Shown here: positions 44,265 through 56,220 of the stretch, one piece after another | Layout of the letters: the number at the start of each line of letters is the position of its first letter | Numbering within the stretch: the stretch's first letter is position 1 | Source of the DNA: Vicia villosa | Lineage: Eukaryota; Streptophyta; Magnoliopsida; Fabales; Fabaceae | Assembly (NCBI RefSeq): GCF_029867415.1 | Contig: NW_026705304.1 | Span: 434,001-498,000 of the forward strand | Length of the DNA stretch: 64,000 nucleotides | Direction: 5' to 3' | The notes under the pieces: model-generated | Database searches by the model: none | Told to the model about the DNA's origin: nothing | The model's input: only the letters and a program-made list of their open reading frames with translations | Position numbers and translations under genes: made by a program

Positions 44265-46599
44265 CTAGTTTAAGAAGCTTGCTATCAAATCATCGTATTC
44301 AGAGAAGTCCTCTGGATTCTCAGGTAAGACTTCATAGTTGTTAATACTATTTGCTAATGTCCAATTATTTTCATCAACATAATCTTTCAACATATCTTCT
44401 AATACTCCTTCATGTACGGGAACAATAGGTTGCACATCTGAAACACTTTGTAAAAATTCAGCAGAGACTTCTTGTGAATTAAATAACGCTTCTAATGAAA
44501 CATCTTCCACATGCATATTGATCTTTTCGTCCTCCATTTCTTGAGAATCAAAAACATTTTCACCTTCTGATTTGTTCTTTGTGTCCTCCATATATTGAGA
44601 GCACACGATATTTCCTACTACAAAATTGTTTTTCTTGTTCTTAATAGTCCGAGGACAAGAAACATTTTTAACTTTGAGATTATTCTCCTTGTCCTTAGTT
44701 TCTGGAAGACTGAAAACATTACCAACTTGAAGGTTGTTTTCTTTGTCCTCAATTTCTGAAGAAGAAAAAACAGTTTCAACTGCGTCATTGGTCTCTTTGT
44801 CCTCAATCTCTGAAAGAGGACAGGAAATGTTCCCAACTTCAACATTTTTTTCTTTGTTCTTAAAAACCTCTTTAGAGCGAGTGGAAGAAATCAAAGCAAT
44901 ATTTTTCTCCGCTTCAACATATTTTTCTTTTTGAACCTAAAAATAAAAAATATATATTATGTTAAAGTTAAGTAAGTGTTTTTACGTAGCAAAATCATTA
45001 TTAAATGTAATTTGACACATCACCTTGCCCTTATAACTTCGTTTTTTTCTAGGTACAGAGACACTAGGAGGAAGTAACTCAGCAGCCCTTACTTGAGGCC
45101 AATTGTTTTCATTTACTTCTAATTCAAAATTATTTTCTTCATCGTTATTCTCACAGTCCTAACAATTATTATAACATGTATAAGTACGAAAATATAAATA
45201 AAATCTTATTAAATATTATTAATAAATGATTTATAAAAGATACAATATCATAAATTTATATAATATTTTATCAATCACCTTTCTCTTTCTTTTCCTTGTC
45301 TCCAATTTAGCGTATTCTTTAGGAAGTAAGTGGCTAACAACTTCTGTAATCGATCTCAATTTTCTATCTCCAGTAACGATAGTGTGAATATAGTACTTCA
45401 AGAAAAAGAAAAAAACATAAGTGAGTTGTGTGATTATCATTGACAAATGTATATTATTTATGAGGAGGGATATATTTACTCCAAGAGTAAGTTATCAACA
45501 CTTACTCCACATCTTAACCATTAATACTTTTCAATCTAATGGTTAAAATTAATAAGTAATTATATATGGAGAGAGAAAATTAATACTCATTCATTTTAAC
45601 CATTAAATTAAGAAAAATTAATGGTCAAGATGGAGAGTAAGTGTTGATAACTTACTCTTGGAGTAAATATATCCCTCCTCATTATTTATCATATCATTAC
45701 ATAATAAAATTATTTTATCAATGACTAATATAAAATTAAACATAAGAGCAAAATATTAAGAAAATATATAATTTTGTCATAAAATAAATAATTTATCAAT
45801 ATTGATTTATATTATAAGTCAACTATCAATCATTAAGTTTTAAAGTATTGAGATCTACAAAAGTAAAAATAAAAATTATAGTCAATAAAAAAATTTTTTT
45901 TTACCGTATCACACATTCTAGATTTTCTCATTCGACATTGAACATCCCAATCCTTAAGATTAGACAGCATATTATCTATGCCAGAAAATCTTGTAAGATC
46001 AAAATCAGGAGAAAACGAAAAGGAAATTTTTTTGCTTTTGAGCAGTATTGTTGTCAAAGGCTTTCCACGTTTAGACGACTTTGATTCCTAAAAAAATAAA
46101 AATAAAGTCATTATATGCAACATTATGAATGAAAAATAAATATTGTTAATTACTCCATTGCATATCTATTTCATTTTAGATGTATTAAAAAGTTGAACTT
46201 CAAATAGACATTGGAAAAGAAATTTAAATGATTTTTTATTAAGCCTATAGAATAAAAAATATTAATTTTTTAGTCTCCAACTTGTCTTCTTAGTTCAACT
46301 TTATAACACTAAGCAAAACAATTATATGAATAAATTAAGGATATGAAATACGTACATAAACAGGTGTGGTTTCAACATCTGTTTTAATCATTTCACGGCA
46401 TTCGGATCTAAAACCTTCTACTTTATTCTGTGTCAAGTAACGAGATACATAACGTTAGTTATAAAAACTCTTGTATATTTCGAATAGGATAATAAATTTA
46501 GTATAAGTAAAATCATCGATTAACACTTACGTTGATATTCTCTCTAAGCAGATGAGCCAGTTCTTGGCCATAAACATAATTTGCTCCATTGTTGTTCAT
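44265..46599 (-). CDS. MBD-domain protein with 18-residue repeats, copy B (six exons)
   Basis: Exons (minus strand): 46599-46531, 46427-46356, 46087-45905, 45395-45279, 45158-45024, 44936-44265. Lengths are identical to copy A (69, 72, 183, 117, 135, 672 nt), so again 415 residues with all introns in phase 0 and GT-AG ends. I count about 18 amino-acid differences from copy A (about 96% identity). The methyl-CpG contact residues Arg101, Asp107, Tyr109 and Arg122 are kept, but the invariant Gly before the MBD Trp is Asp (KDWDVQ instead of KGWDVQ). Nuclear-localisation-like basic clusters and the repeats are kept. A 219-bp MITE sits in the intron between exons 3 and 4, away from the splice sites. 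Both copies look coding; expression is unknown. Confidence 0.82.
45462..45680. mobile_element. 219-bp MITE in an MBD intron, only in block B
   Basis: Terminal inverted repeats start GAGGAGGGATATATTTACTC and run for about 45 bases. The 9-bp duplication ATTATTTAT flanks it (45453-45461, 45681-45689); block A has one copy at the same place (about 15690). Mutator-type by duplication length. Not the same family as the block A MITE. Confidence 0.93.
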
Positions 46600-46697
46600 T
46601 CTTTGAAATAAGATAAAATGTTTTTGTGAATCTATCAAAATTCTCTCCACAACAATGATTGTAAAATTACTTGGTGATGAAAATGATTGTATAACTC

Positions 46698-46707
46698 CTT
46701 TTATATA
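46698..46707 (-). promoter_or_regulatory. TATA box of MBD gene B
   Basis: TATATAAAAG on the minus strand, 99 bases before the ATG at 46599, as in copy A. Confidence 0.6.
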
Positions 46708-47525
46708 GAAAATGAAAAATTGAGAATATATAAAAGTTGGAAAGTATACAATAATAAGATAATCCCAAAAATATTTACCATTTAAAATAAAATAATATAC
46801 AAAAAATGAGTCAAAATAAAATATGGAAGATAATAATTACTAAAGGTTGAAAATCTTTTATGTGCATGTACAATAATGGAAAGAATTGAATAGATAACTA
46901 TAATGCAAATATTAGAATATTATATAGATATATTCGGTTAAAAGTGTAGGGAAAATTGGAAAACAATTAAGGAAATAATAGTTTTTTTCTAATTTAATGA
47001 AAATGCTAAAAGTACTTCCTTTTATCAAATTTAAATAAATTTACATTGTTGACTAAGATATTTATAAAAAAAATAGTATTAGTGATATTTTCAAGGTTCA
47101 TGTACTTTAATATAAATAGTTACATAGATATAAGGAAATATTATATAGATATATAATGTTGATAATTAAGGAAACATTAAAGAAAGTAAGGAGTTTATAT
47201 TTTTTCCTTAAATAATACAAAATTTCAAACTACTTTCCTTTATTCACATTTATATTAATTTATTCTATCAACCAAAATATTTTTGTAAATAATGATATTC
47301 TCTTCTTTATCTTTTTTTAGAAAAATATAACAATATTCACTTATTTATGTTTTTTTAGAAAAATATAACAATATTCTCTTCTTTATCTTTTTTAGAAAAA
47401 TATAAAAATATAATGACTTAAATTTTTTATGTTTTAGAAAAATTTTCTACTAAATAATTGATTTTTATATCTATCAAATTTAACAAGGATTTCACAAGTG
47501 AAAAGAGGGTAGGAAAAAGAAATAC

Positions 47526-47527
<2 letters not shown>
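46708..47527. other. AT-rich upstream region of MBD gene B
   Basis: Counterpart of 16745-17559; nothing recognised beyond the tandem word near 47297-47400. Confidence 0.55.

Positions 47528-47591
<64 letters not shown>
47528..47591. repeat. (TA)n microsatellite, 64 bases
   Basis: Counterpart of the 114-base array in block A. Confidence 0.96.
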
Positions 47592-47593
<2 letters not shown>

Positions 47594-48063
47594 ATTTTCT
47601 CATTTTAAAAAACATATTTTTACAAAAGAAATGGCTTTAGTGAACATCAATATTAATTTTTTACCAAACACAATATACTATTATTCTTCAATGGCCTTCG
47701 CCTATAAGGTTCAGTTCAATTTCTTCTTTGATTGTTCTTCCATTTTCGAGTTAGATTTTCTCATTTATTTAAATCAGTTAGACTCAATCTAAGATCCTGA
47801 TTTTCTCTTGACACTTTTACAATAAAGACTTTCATCTGAATAAAAAATGTCAAAGAGATGGGTAATTTTTTATCCTAGTAGGATTTATTAATTCTTTTGC
47901 GTATTTTTGGTTGAACTAGCAATTAGTAATTCGTAATGATTCTAGGGTACTTTTTGAGTATTTTTTGAACAATTTTAAGTATAAGAGTGATTTATTTATT
48001 TATTTGGCAAGTTGTAGTGTGATCCATTTGAAAAATCTATAATGAAAAGTCTATAAAGAAGTA
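47592..48063. other. Unassigned AT-rich stretch, copy B
   Basis: Counterpart of 17674-18146; nothing recognised. Confidence 0.5.
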
Positions 48064-48089
48064 ATTTTTTTTCAATATGTAATAGTTTT

Positions 48090-51000
48090 AATCACAAAAC
48101 AGAAGGATACAATGATCGAACATTTGCCTCTTTATATACGATAGAGGTAAAGTGTTCAAAAAATAAAAATTACAGGACACAGATGAAACATTAACGGCTC
48201 TAAACCACTTCCAAAAGGAAAGAACAATTGCATTTATGCACTCGTCAAAATTGAAAATCCTTCCCCTAAACAAAATCGCATTCCTCATAATCCAAATATT
48301 CCAAACGACCGCCATCCAAATAACACCAACAGTTAATCTTTCGTCTAAAACCTTAATTTTGTCAAAGAAGAAAGGAAATTTCTTAACTCAAGGTTTGTCA
48401 ACGGAATCAAATCACTAATCCAAGCCCCAACTTTCTCCCATATTTCAACAAAATGGGATAAGAAACGAACAAATGATTATAATCCTCCTCCGCTCTAAAC
48501 ACAAAATGCAACGACAATCAATATCGGAAGCCAATATCCCTCTCTTCTTCAATTGGTCTCTGGTGGGATTTCTATCCAAAACAAGTTTCCAAACAAAAAC
48601 TCACTTTTGAAGGAGCCTCTAGATTCCACATGAAATTCAATTTATTCAGCATCAAAACTCCCACACCAGTGCCCTCCCCTCTTATCCTTATTTCTCTAGC
48701 ACAAGACTTGACCGAAAAACTTTTATCATCGTTAACAGCCCACACGAAGACATCCTGCACATCCTGAACCATATCATAATGCAAAATCAGATCTGTCAAG
48801 AACTGAACAAGAGGAATATCGTCTTCATCCTCATCGCTAAACCAATCTTGCACATCCCAAGTCCAAACATTATTCTCCCAATAACCGACATCCGCTACTG
48901 ACATGAACAGAGAAGATGCCTTAGCGTACAACTCGGGAAATGCCTCCGATAATGCTTGCTCCCCAATCCACCTATTGAACCAGAAAGAAGTATTTCCTCC
49001 ATTCTTAACCCTGCACAGAAAAATATCAGAAGCAAAAAGGCTTCTAGAGCCTGCATAATCATTAATCCACACTAAGTCGCGCCACCATATGGAATCTCCT
49101 TTTTTTAACACTCTTCAGACGTTCACAAACATCTTCAACTCCGGATTGGTATACCTGAATTTTAACAAGTCGTACCACACCAAATTATTCTCCGCAAGAA
49201 TCCTCCACTTCCACTTCATGAGTAATGAGATATTCATACTTTCAATGTCTCTAATACCAAGCCCACCTTCTTCTTTAGATTAGCACACTTCTTTCCAACA
49301 AACCCAATCTATGAATCTCTCCGCTTCCACTCCCCTCCATAAGAATCTTTTTTGAATACCAATTAACTCTTTAATCACCTTTTTAGGAGACCTATAGAAA
49401 GATATGGAACACAATAGGATAGCGTTCAAAACAGAGTTGATAAGCACCACCTTTCCTCCAATTGATAAAAACTCCATCTCCATTTATCAAGCCTCTTCCT
49501 CACGCCCCTCACCACCTCCTTCCACATTCCAATATTCCTCGGGAAATACCCACCATAACCCTAAGAATTTAAAAGGGAAGACCCCAACACCAAAAGCCAG
49601 AAAAGACAAAGATAACTGCATCTATCTACCATTCAAGTTTAAACTGTATATGTTGCTTTTGTAAAAGTTTACTTTAAGGCCTGACATCAATTCGAAACTT
49701 CTAAAAATTGCCTTCAAAGTCCATAAATTTTGATTCACACCTTCACCGAAGATTATTGAATCATCCGCGAAATGCAAAATATCAACACAATTAATTTCTC
49801 CAAAATGAAATCCTCTATATTCCCCCAACTTAACCGCTCTCTCCATAAGGCAAGTTAAACCTTCCATAACGATTTACGAACAAAAGTGGAGAAAGGGGAT
49901 CTCCTTGTCATAAACCACACTCCGCCTTGAAATCATCAGTACAACTTCCATTAACCACAATTGCCATTGAACTGACAAAAACACAAGCCTTCATCCACTT
50001 CAACCATATGTTACCATAACCCATACTTTTCATCATATACCTTAAGTAGTTCCAACTTACGCAATCATACGCTTTCTCGTAGTCCACCTTCATGACCAAG
50101 CAACTTCTACCTTCCCTCTTAGCCAAATAAATTAACTCATTAACTACTGAAACACCATCCAAGTTATTCATATTTCTGATAAAATATGTCTGCTTGTGAG
50201 ATATCAATTCCTCAATCACATATTTAAGTCTGCTAGCTAGAAGCTTTGAAATAATCTTATGAAGACTCCCAACACGGCAAATAGGCCGGTACTCCATAAG
50301 AGATTGGGGGTTGAGAACTTTTGGAATCAAGGAAATAAATGAAGAATAGCATCCCTTAATCAAGTCTACTTAGAATGAAATTCAGATATGAACAACATGA
50401 CATCTTCCTTCACCAGCTCCCAATGGTTCTTGAAGAAGTCCAAAGTGTATCAGTTTGGCCCTGGAGTTTTGCTCTCGTTGTAGTCCCGTATCGCCTCTTT
50501 GACCTCAATTTTTGAGAAAGGATGCTCCAAGTAAACAGATCCCCTTCTTCCAACCTCTTGAAACACCCCCCAGAACAAGTTTATTAAAGCAAGGTTCTTT
50601 GAAGAAATTCAAAAAGTGCTTCCTTATATGGAACTTCACCTTCGCAACACCCTCCACCATTCCATCATTCGTGTTTACAAGGCTGATAGAATTTCTGCGC
50701 ATTCTGCTCTTCAACGAGGTATGAAAGAACCTTCTATTGAGGTCACCTTCCTTTAACCAGTTCTAGCCAGACTTTAATCTAAGGATACATTCCTTCAATT
50801 CCAAGTGCTTCCATATTTGCTCACTTACAAGCATTCTCTCTTCAACAGTCGCAGCCACATCCCCACCTAAATTTGTTATCAGATTTTGGTCTTACTGATG
50901 TTGCTCTTTAAGTTTCTCTTCTACTTTCAAATCAATCCAAACGAATATTTCTTTGTTCCACACCTTCATCCTAGATTTGAGATTCTTCAGTTTTTCATAT

Positions 51001-51550
51001 AAGCTATAGTCGCCTCTACCCTTTGCCACCAACAAACTCCACTCCTTGTTAACAAAACTAGAGAATTCATCATGCTTGTACCACCCGTTATTGAATCTAA
51101 AAGGTTTTGACCCCCAATCACAACCACCACCTTTCAACCACACAGGACAGTGGTGAGACGGGACTCTCTTCCCCACAAATTGACTAACTAACTTCCAATC
51201 AATAACTAACTTTTCAGTCATCAAAATTCTATCCAGCCCGCTCATTGCCAATCCGTTCCCACTTAACCAAGTAAATCTCCCTCCCACAAAAGGGAGATCT
51301 ACCAACTCCATCTCCTCCACAAAATTATTAAAGTCTGTCATATCTCTACCATTCACCCCTATGCTCTTCCCAATCCTTTCCTCTTTTGGTAAAACTGTGT
51401 TGAAGTCACCTCTGATACAGCACTCCTCCCCAATAGATACATTTCTCTTACTTAAAAGACTCCTCCAAACTTCTCTTCTTTGCACAAAATTATAAGGAGC
51501 ATAAATGTTAATGAAGTTAGTGCACACACCTTTGAACGTAACTTTTAAAC
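48090..51550 (-). pseudogene. LINE-2 ORF2 copy B: endonuclease, RT, zf-RVT (broken)
   Basis: Endonuclease 51527-50892, RT 50363-49622, thumb 49483-49280, C-terminal region 49111-48572 and the final WNIWIMRNAILF block 48315-48088. Compared with copy A it has a new stop in the RQGDPLSP motif (Arg to stop after AECGL, about 49908) and a one-base insertion just downstream, while the catalytic FADDSIIFGEG remains. The endonuclease SDHCP motif reads SHHCP, so its active-site Asp is lost. Confidence 0.85.
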
Positions 51551-51983
51551 CAACTTATCCAGGACCTTTGTAACTATGAAGAAGCTCCATAGAATATTTC
51601 TTCCATAGAATGAATGATCCACCAGAAGCTCCAACCGAATCGAGATGCATCCACTCCACATCCTTCGCCCCCCCAAAACTCTTATGTAAAAGTCACATAT
51701 AATTGAGCTAATTTTGTTTCCTGGAGAGAGCAAACATCAACTTTACCATATTGAACTATATAACCGATCCTTTTTCTCTTGATCAAACTACCCCCTCCTC
51801 TAATATTTAGAGTTACGATAATCATTTCATGGTTCCTTTGTTAGCCTTCCTAAAAGCCAACCCCTCATTGTCTCTATTCTCCGTATCTTCTATATTCTTC
51901 TGAACTTCCTCTTCAAAACCCACATAAACCATTCACAATCTGATTAAGGAATCTTTTAGTGTTTTCCCCACCGTAGATTCGTT

Positions 51984-53110
51984 TCACAGTCTAACATTGT
52001 ATTGAATGACATCAGAATCCGTCATCGATTCACAACAGATAACAGAACCACCAAAAACATTATCCTCAACCTTTCCCTTTCTCCTCATCTCTAAAGAGAT
52101 ATTGGGTAATTTGGGTATGTAAGATTGACTAATGTCTATCTTACCCCCCAAATATTTCACCTCCCTCCATTTCTTGGGTTTGGGCCTAACGGTCTTGGAC
52201 TTAAAATAAGTATCATCGAACAAAAGCAATTTTGAAATGGGCCCAATGTTTATGAACCCATTTCATGCTCCAGCCCAACTCTGTCTTCAAAAAATTACAT
52301 CTCACCGGACACGGAGCATACCTAGTACTGACAACTGTCATCTTTTGGTGCTTTTTGCCATTGGAACAAGGGTCCAAAGAAACCTCCAAATTCACCTTTT
52401 GAGTAGTCACCATCAAACCTTTTTTGCACTCAAAAGCTGCTCCTGAATTTTTCAATATACGAATCGATTGACGGGTAAACGCTTCCCACCGCCGTCTCAT
52501 CCTTTGATGCCGAAGTGCCATCATCTTCCGTTCCCCTAACAGTCTCATGAACATATTCATTTTTACTACCTTCGTCTTCCTTAGAATTGTTTACAAAATC
52601 TTCAGAAGAGAATTTATTTTTCATCACATAGTCACTAGTAATACTTTGCATTGAAATATCTCCCACTCCCTGAGCTTCCTCCAACAACATAAGTTTAAAC
52701 ATATTCCTATCAATATGCACTTTGGACTCTTCCCTAATAAAAGAAATTTTTTTCGTATGGATATATAATCTTACAACATCCATTCTTGACTTACTTGTCG
52801 TAACTTCACCCTCACGTATATAAAAACTCCCACCGTATTATAGATGAACTCAAAAAAACTCTTGCTCCAAGCTTCACTCAGAACTCCAAATACTTTTATC
52901 CATGTCAGTCTCTTAAAGTCGACTTCTCTAGGGCTCTATCTCCTCACTTCCTTAAACCAAAGATCCAGCCATTTACTATCACCTTCCAACATAGTTTCCA
53001 TAACATCCTCCACGATATCCTCAAGGATACAAAGGTTAGCCCCTAGTAGGATGACCGTAATCGAGAAGTGGCCTTCAGCAAAAAAAAAATCTTCATACTT
53101 TCTACCAACA
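51984..53110 (-). pseudogene. LINE-2 ORF1 copy B (broken)
   Basis: Readable pieces: DUF4283-like N-terminus (about 53110-52780), acidic linker (52783-52430), basic region (52560-52213) and a C-terminal piece (52229-51984). This copy shows the ORF1 continuity that SIRE-2 destroys in block A. Confidence 0.7.
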
Positions 53111-53139
53111 TTAGCTTGGCCTCTGGATCTGAAACCACC

Positions 53140-54870
53140 AAGATGGATAGTTCCTCTCGCGAACTTAGGGATGTTCGCAAAAAAATTCTTTTCGTCTATG
53201 CTCCTTGTAGTGTGATGGCTAGGAGAGTTTTGTGGACTAGCTTAGTGGAGAGGAAGAGAAAAGTGGGAACGAAGAACCGTGTCTTAGAGGTGATTTTAAT
53301 GAAGTTTCTAGTAGAGAAGAAAGATTAGGGGAAAGAGATTATCACCATGGAAGAGGCATGGAGGAGTTTCGTGGATTCATTGAGAATATGGGGTTGGATG
53401 ACATTCCGTGTGTGGGAGGTAAATTCACTTGGTTCAGAGGCAACAAGAAGACTATGAGTAGACTTGATAGGTTTTTGGTAACAAGGAAGATGATTGAAGA
53501 GTGGGGATATTTGAGATCATCCTCCAATTCGGTTAAATACCGGGAAAACATGAAGGGTTTAAGGCCTTTATTGTTGAAGAATGGGTGAAGTTGAAGAAAG
53601 AGAGTAGAGGAGACTTTATTTTGTATGAGAAGCTAAAAAGTTTGAAGCACCGTCTTAGAGTTTGGAATCATGAGGTTTTCAGATGTATTGATTTAAATGT
53701 GAGTGTGTAGGTGGGAAATCTTAAAGAGTTGGACAAGTTATCGGTAAATGATATTGGGGGTAATGTTGATCCCTTAGTTAATCTTAGAAGAGAAGCCACA
53801 AATGAGTTATGGAATTGTTTAAATGTGAAAGAAAGCATGCTTAGGTTGAAATCTAGACAACTTTGGTTGAAGGATGGAGACAAGAATACGCATTATTTTC
53901 ACAACGCGTTAAAGGCGAGACATAGAAGAAATGGCATCACTTTATTGTATGGAGAGAATGGTATGGTGGAAGGTGTCAAAGAGATAAAGGAGGAGGTCAA
54001 AATTAATTTTAAAAGTTTTTTAAAGAAGAATATACCATAAGAGCTTTACTGCAGGGCCTTGTTTTCAATACCTTGTGTGAGAATGATAGAGTGTGGTTGG
54101 AGAGAACGTTTTCGGAAGAGGAGGTGAAATAAGCTATTTGGTCATGTGATGGAAACAAAAGTTCCGGTCTAGATGGTTACTCCCTTGAATTTTTTTAACA
54201 TAATTGGGAGGTTGTTAAGGAGGATGTTGTTAGATTCGTGAAGGACTTTCATAACAAGGCTAGGCTTACGAAAGCTTGCACCTTATCTTTCATCACCTTA
54301 ATTCCAAAAGTCAAAAACCCTCAATCCTTGTCTGGATATAGGCCTATTTGTTTTGTGAGAAGTTTGTATAGCATTCTTGCAAAACTCTTGGCGGCAAGGT
54401 TGAGAAGTGTGTCATCGAGAAGTTGGTGTCGAACAACCAAATGACTTTTGTTCTGGGTTGAAATATTATGGATGGAGTTCTTGTGGTTAACGAGGTGTTG
54501 GATCTTTCTAAAAGAGATAAAAGGATTTCTGTAGTGTTGAAAGTAGACTTTGAAAAAGCATATGATAGTGTAAGTTGGAATTTTGTAAGGTATGTTTTAG
54601 ACAAGATAGGATTTGGTGTTAGGTGGATGAGATGGATGGAAGGATGCCTCTTCACTAGTAGTATGTCTGTTATTATAAACGGTAGTACTACGAAGGATTT
54701 CAAGGTTGAGAAAGGATTTCGACATGGAGACTCTTTGTCCCTTTTTTTTGTTCGTGTTGGTCATGGAGGTTCTCACGGTTTTAATGCGGAAAGCAATAGA
54801 TATTGGTGATTTTCGGGAGTTTAAGATTAATGAAGTTGAGGAAGTGAATATGCTCCAATTCACTCAAAAA
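53140..54870 (+). pseudogene. LINE-3 copy B: endonuclease and RT fragment
   Basis: Same motifs as 33561-35520 with one 192-bp unit instead of two. It also lacks about 47 bases present in copy A after VKYRE (near 33964-34010 in A), joined at a GAAAA/AAACATG overlap. The FADD motif is missing here too, so LINE-3 was truncated before the duplication. Confidence 0.85.
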
Positions 54871-54884
54871 TATAAATTAGTTTA

Positions 54885-56199
54885 TGTTAAGTGCCAAATG
54901 TAGTTATTTCGTATATATGTTTTGTTGCACTTATCGATACTTTTTGTTAATACCGTTGAATAATACCCCGTTTTGTGCATAAATACGTATACTTTGTGAA
55001 TAGATATGTTTTCATACACTTTTATATTTTTTGATAGTTTTCTACTCTTTTTGTAGGTATTCTTGCGTATTTGGAGCATGAGCAATAAAGTGTCGAAGAC
55101 ACGGCTTCAAACGCGTGATTTTGAGCGACAGAATCAATTCATTCGGTGGGTAAGGCTCAAAATGAGGATGATAAAAATCATCAATTTGACTGCCATTTAT
55201 TCATTCTTAGATAGGAAATTGAATAAGCTTTCCAACGCTTCGAACCGGGCGCAAATCGGAGTTACGGTTCTCAAGTTACGTCATTTTTACTAAAAGCTGT
55301 TTTTTCAAGTCAGCGAGTTAGGCGCGATGCGCGCTCCTGCAAGCGACGCGCGCTGGACAGATCTCAAAATTGCATAAATATGCGAAAATCAGATTTTTTA
55401 GGTTATGTTTTGGGTATTTTTGAACCCCAACTCATCCTAGGTCATTTTTGGGTAGATTTAGCTTGGAAACACCATTGGAGCTTGTAATCGGATGATCCGG
55501 AGTTGAAGCTTCTTTGCTCGTGATTGACACCGTGAAATATTTGGTTTTCTTCTTCTTCTCTTCTCTTTGTATTTCTCTTTTGGTGAGTTTGTATGTAAAT
55601 ACTCTAAACCCATGGATGTTTGTTACTCTTTCTACTAGTTGTATAAAGTTTGCTTTACAAATCTTAATCGGTGTTTCCTTGATCTTTTTGCTTAAATGTT
55701 TTGGATTTGTGTTGTTGTAGAAATAGACATCACAAATCTAGATTAGGGGGATATCTGTTAGGTTTTGATTCCATACATAGGATTGGGGTTAACATCCACT
55801 TAATATATGAGTTTAATGCTTCTGTGATGTTTGATCGATTGAGACATCGTCGAAAGAGCAATATAGTTGAATTCCCGTCGGTGTTGCAGAAATGGACATT
55901 GATGTGAGGGATATGTGGTGATTCTGATGAGTATTGTAGATTGAGTACGGCGGAGTGATAAATCTAAGTTTGTGAGGAGTAGTTTAGATTCAAACCAAAT
56001 AAGCAATTCTCTATCAAGAATGAATTTACTTTATGTTCATATGTTATATTTTCCTGTTTGCTTAAAAGCCATTTAACCCAAGCTCATAACTAAAAATCCA
56101 TCGAACGGCGATTCAATAGCACTAATCTCTGTGGACACGATAATTTCCCGGATAAATACTTCCAAAACTTTTGTTGCTTGCCGCTATACCGCTCCAACA
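54885..56199 (+). repeat. 5' LTR of the Athila-like element
   Basis: 1,315 bp, TGTTAAGTGCC to GCTCCAACA. By eye it differs from the 3' LTR at roughly 2% of positions, so the insertion is older than SIRE-2. The CpG-dense core here has lost two CpG (CCTGCAAGCG). Confidence 0.95.
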
Positions 56200-56202
56200 A
56201 AA

Positions 56203-56220
56203 TGGCGCCGTTGCCGGGGA
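56203..56220 (+). other. Primer binding site, tRNA-Asp type
   Basis: TGGCGCCGTTGCCGGGGA starts three bases after the LTR and is the exact complement of the 3' end (with CCA) of plant tRNA-Asp(GUC). Confidence 0.9.

Larger units (their letters stand above)
48064..53130 (-). mobile_element. L1-type LINE (LINE-2) copy B, uninterrupted
   Basis: Same LINE as 18147-23649 plus 33336-33560 but without SIRE-2 or the 606-bp element, so the order tail, ORF2, ORF1 can be read straight through. ORF1 spans about 51980-53110 and meets LINE-3 head-to-head near 53130. A-tail appears as poly(T) at 48065-48072. Confidence 0.9.
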
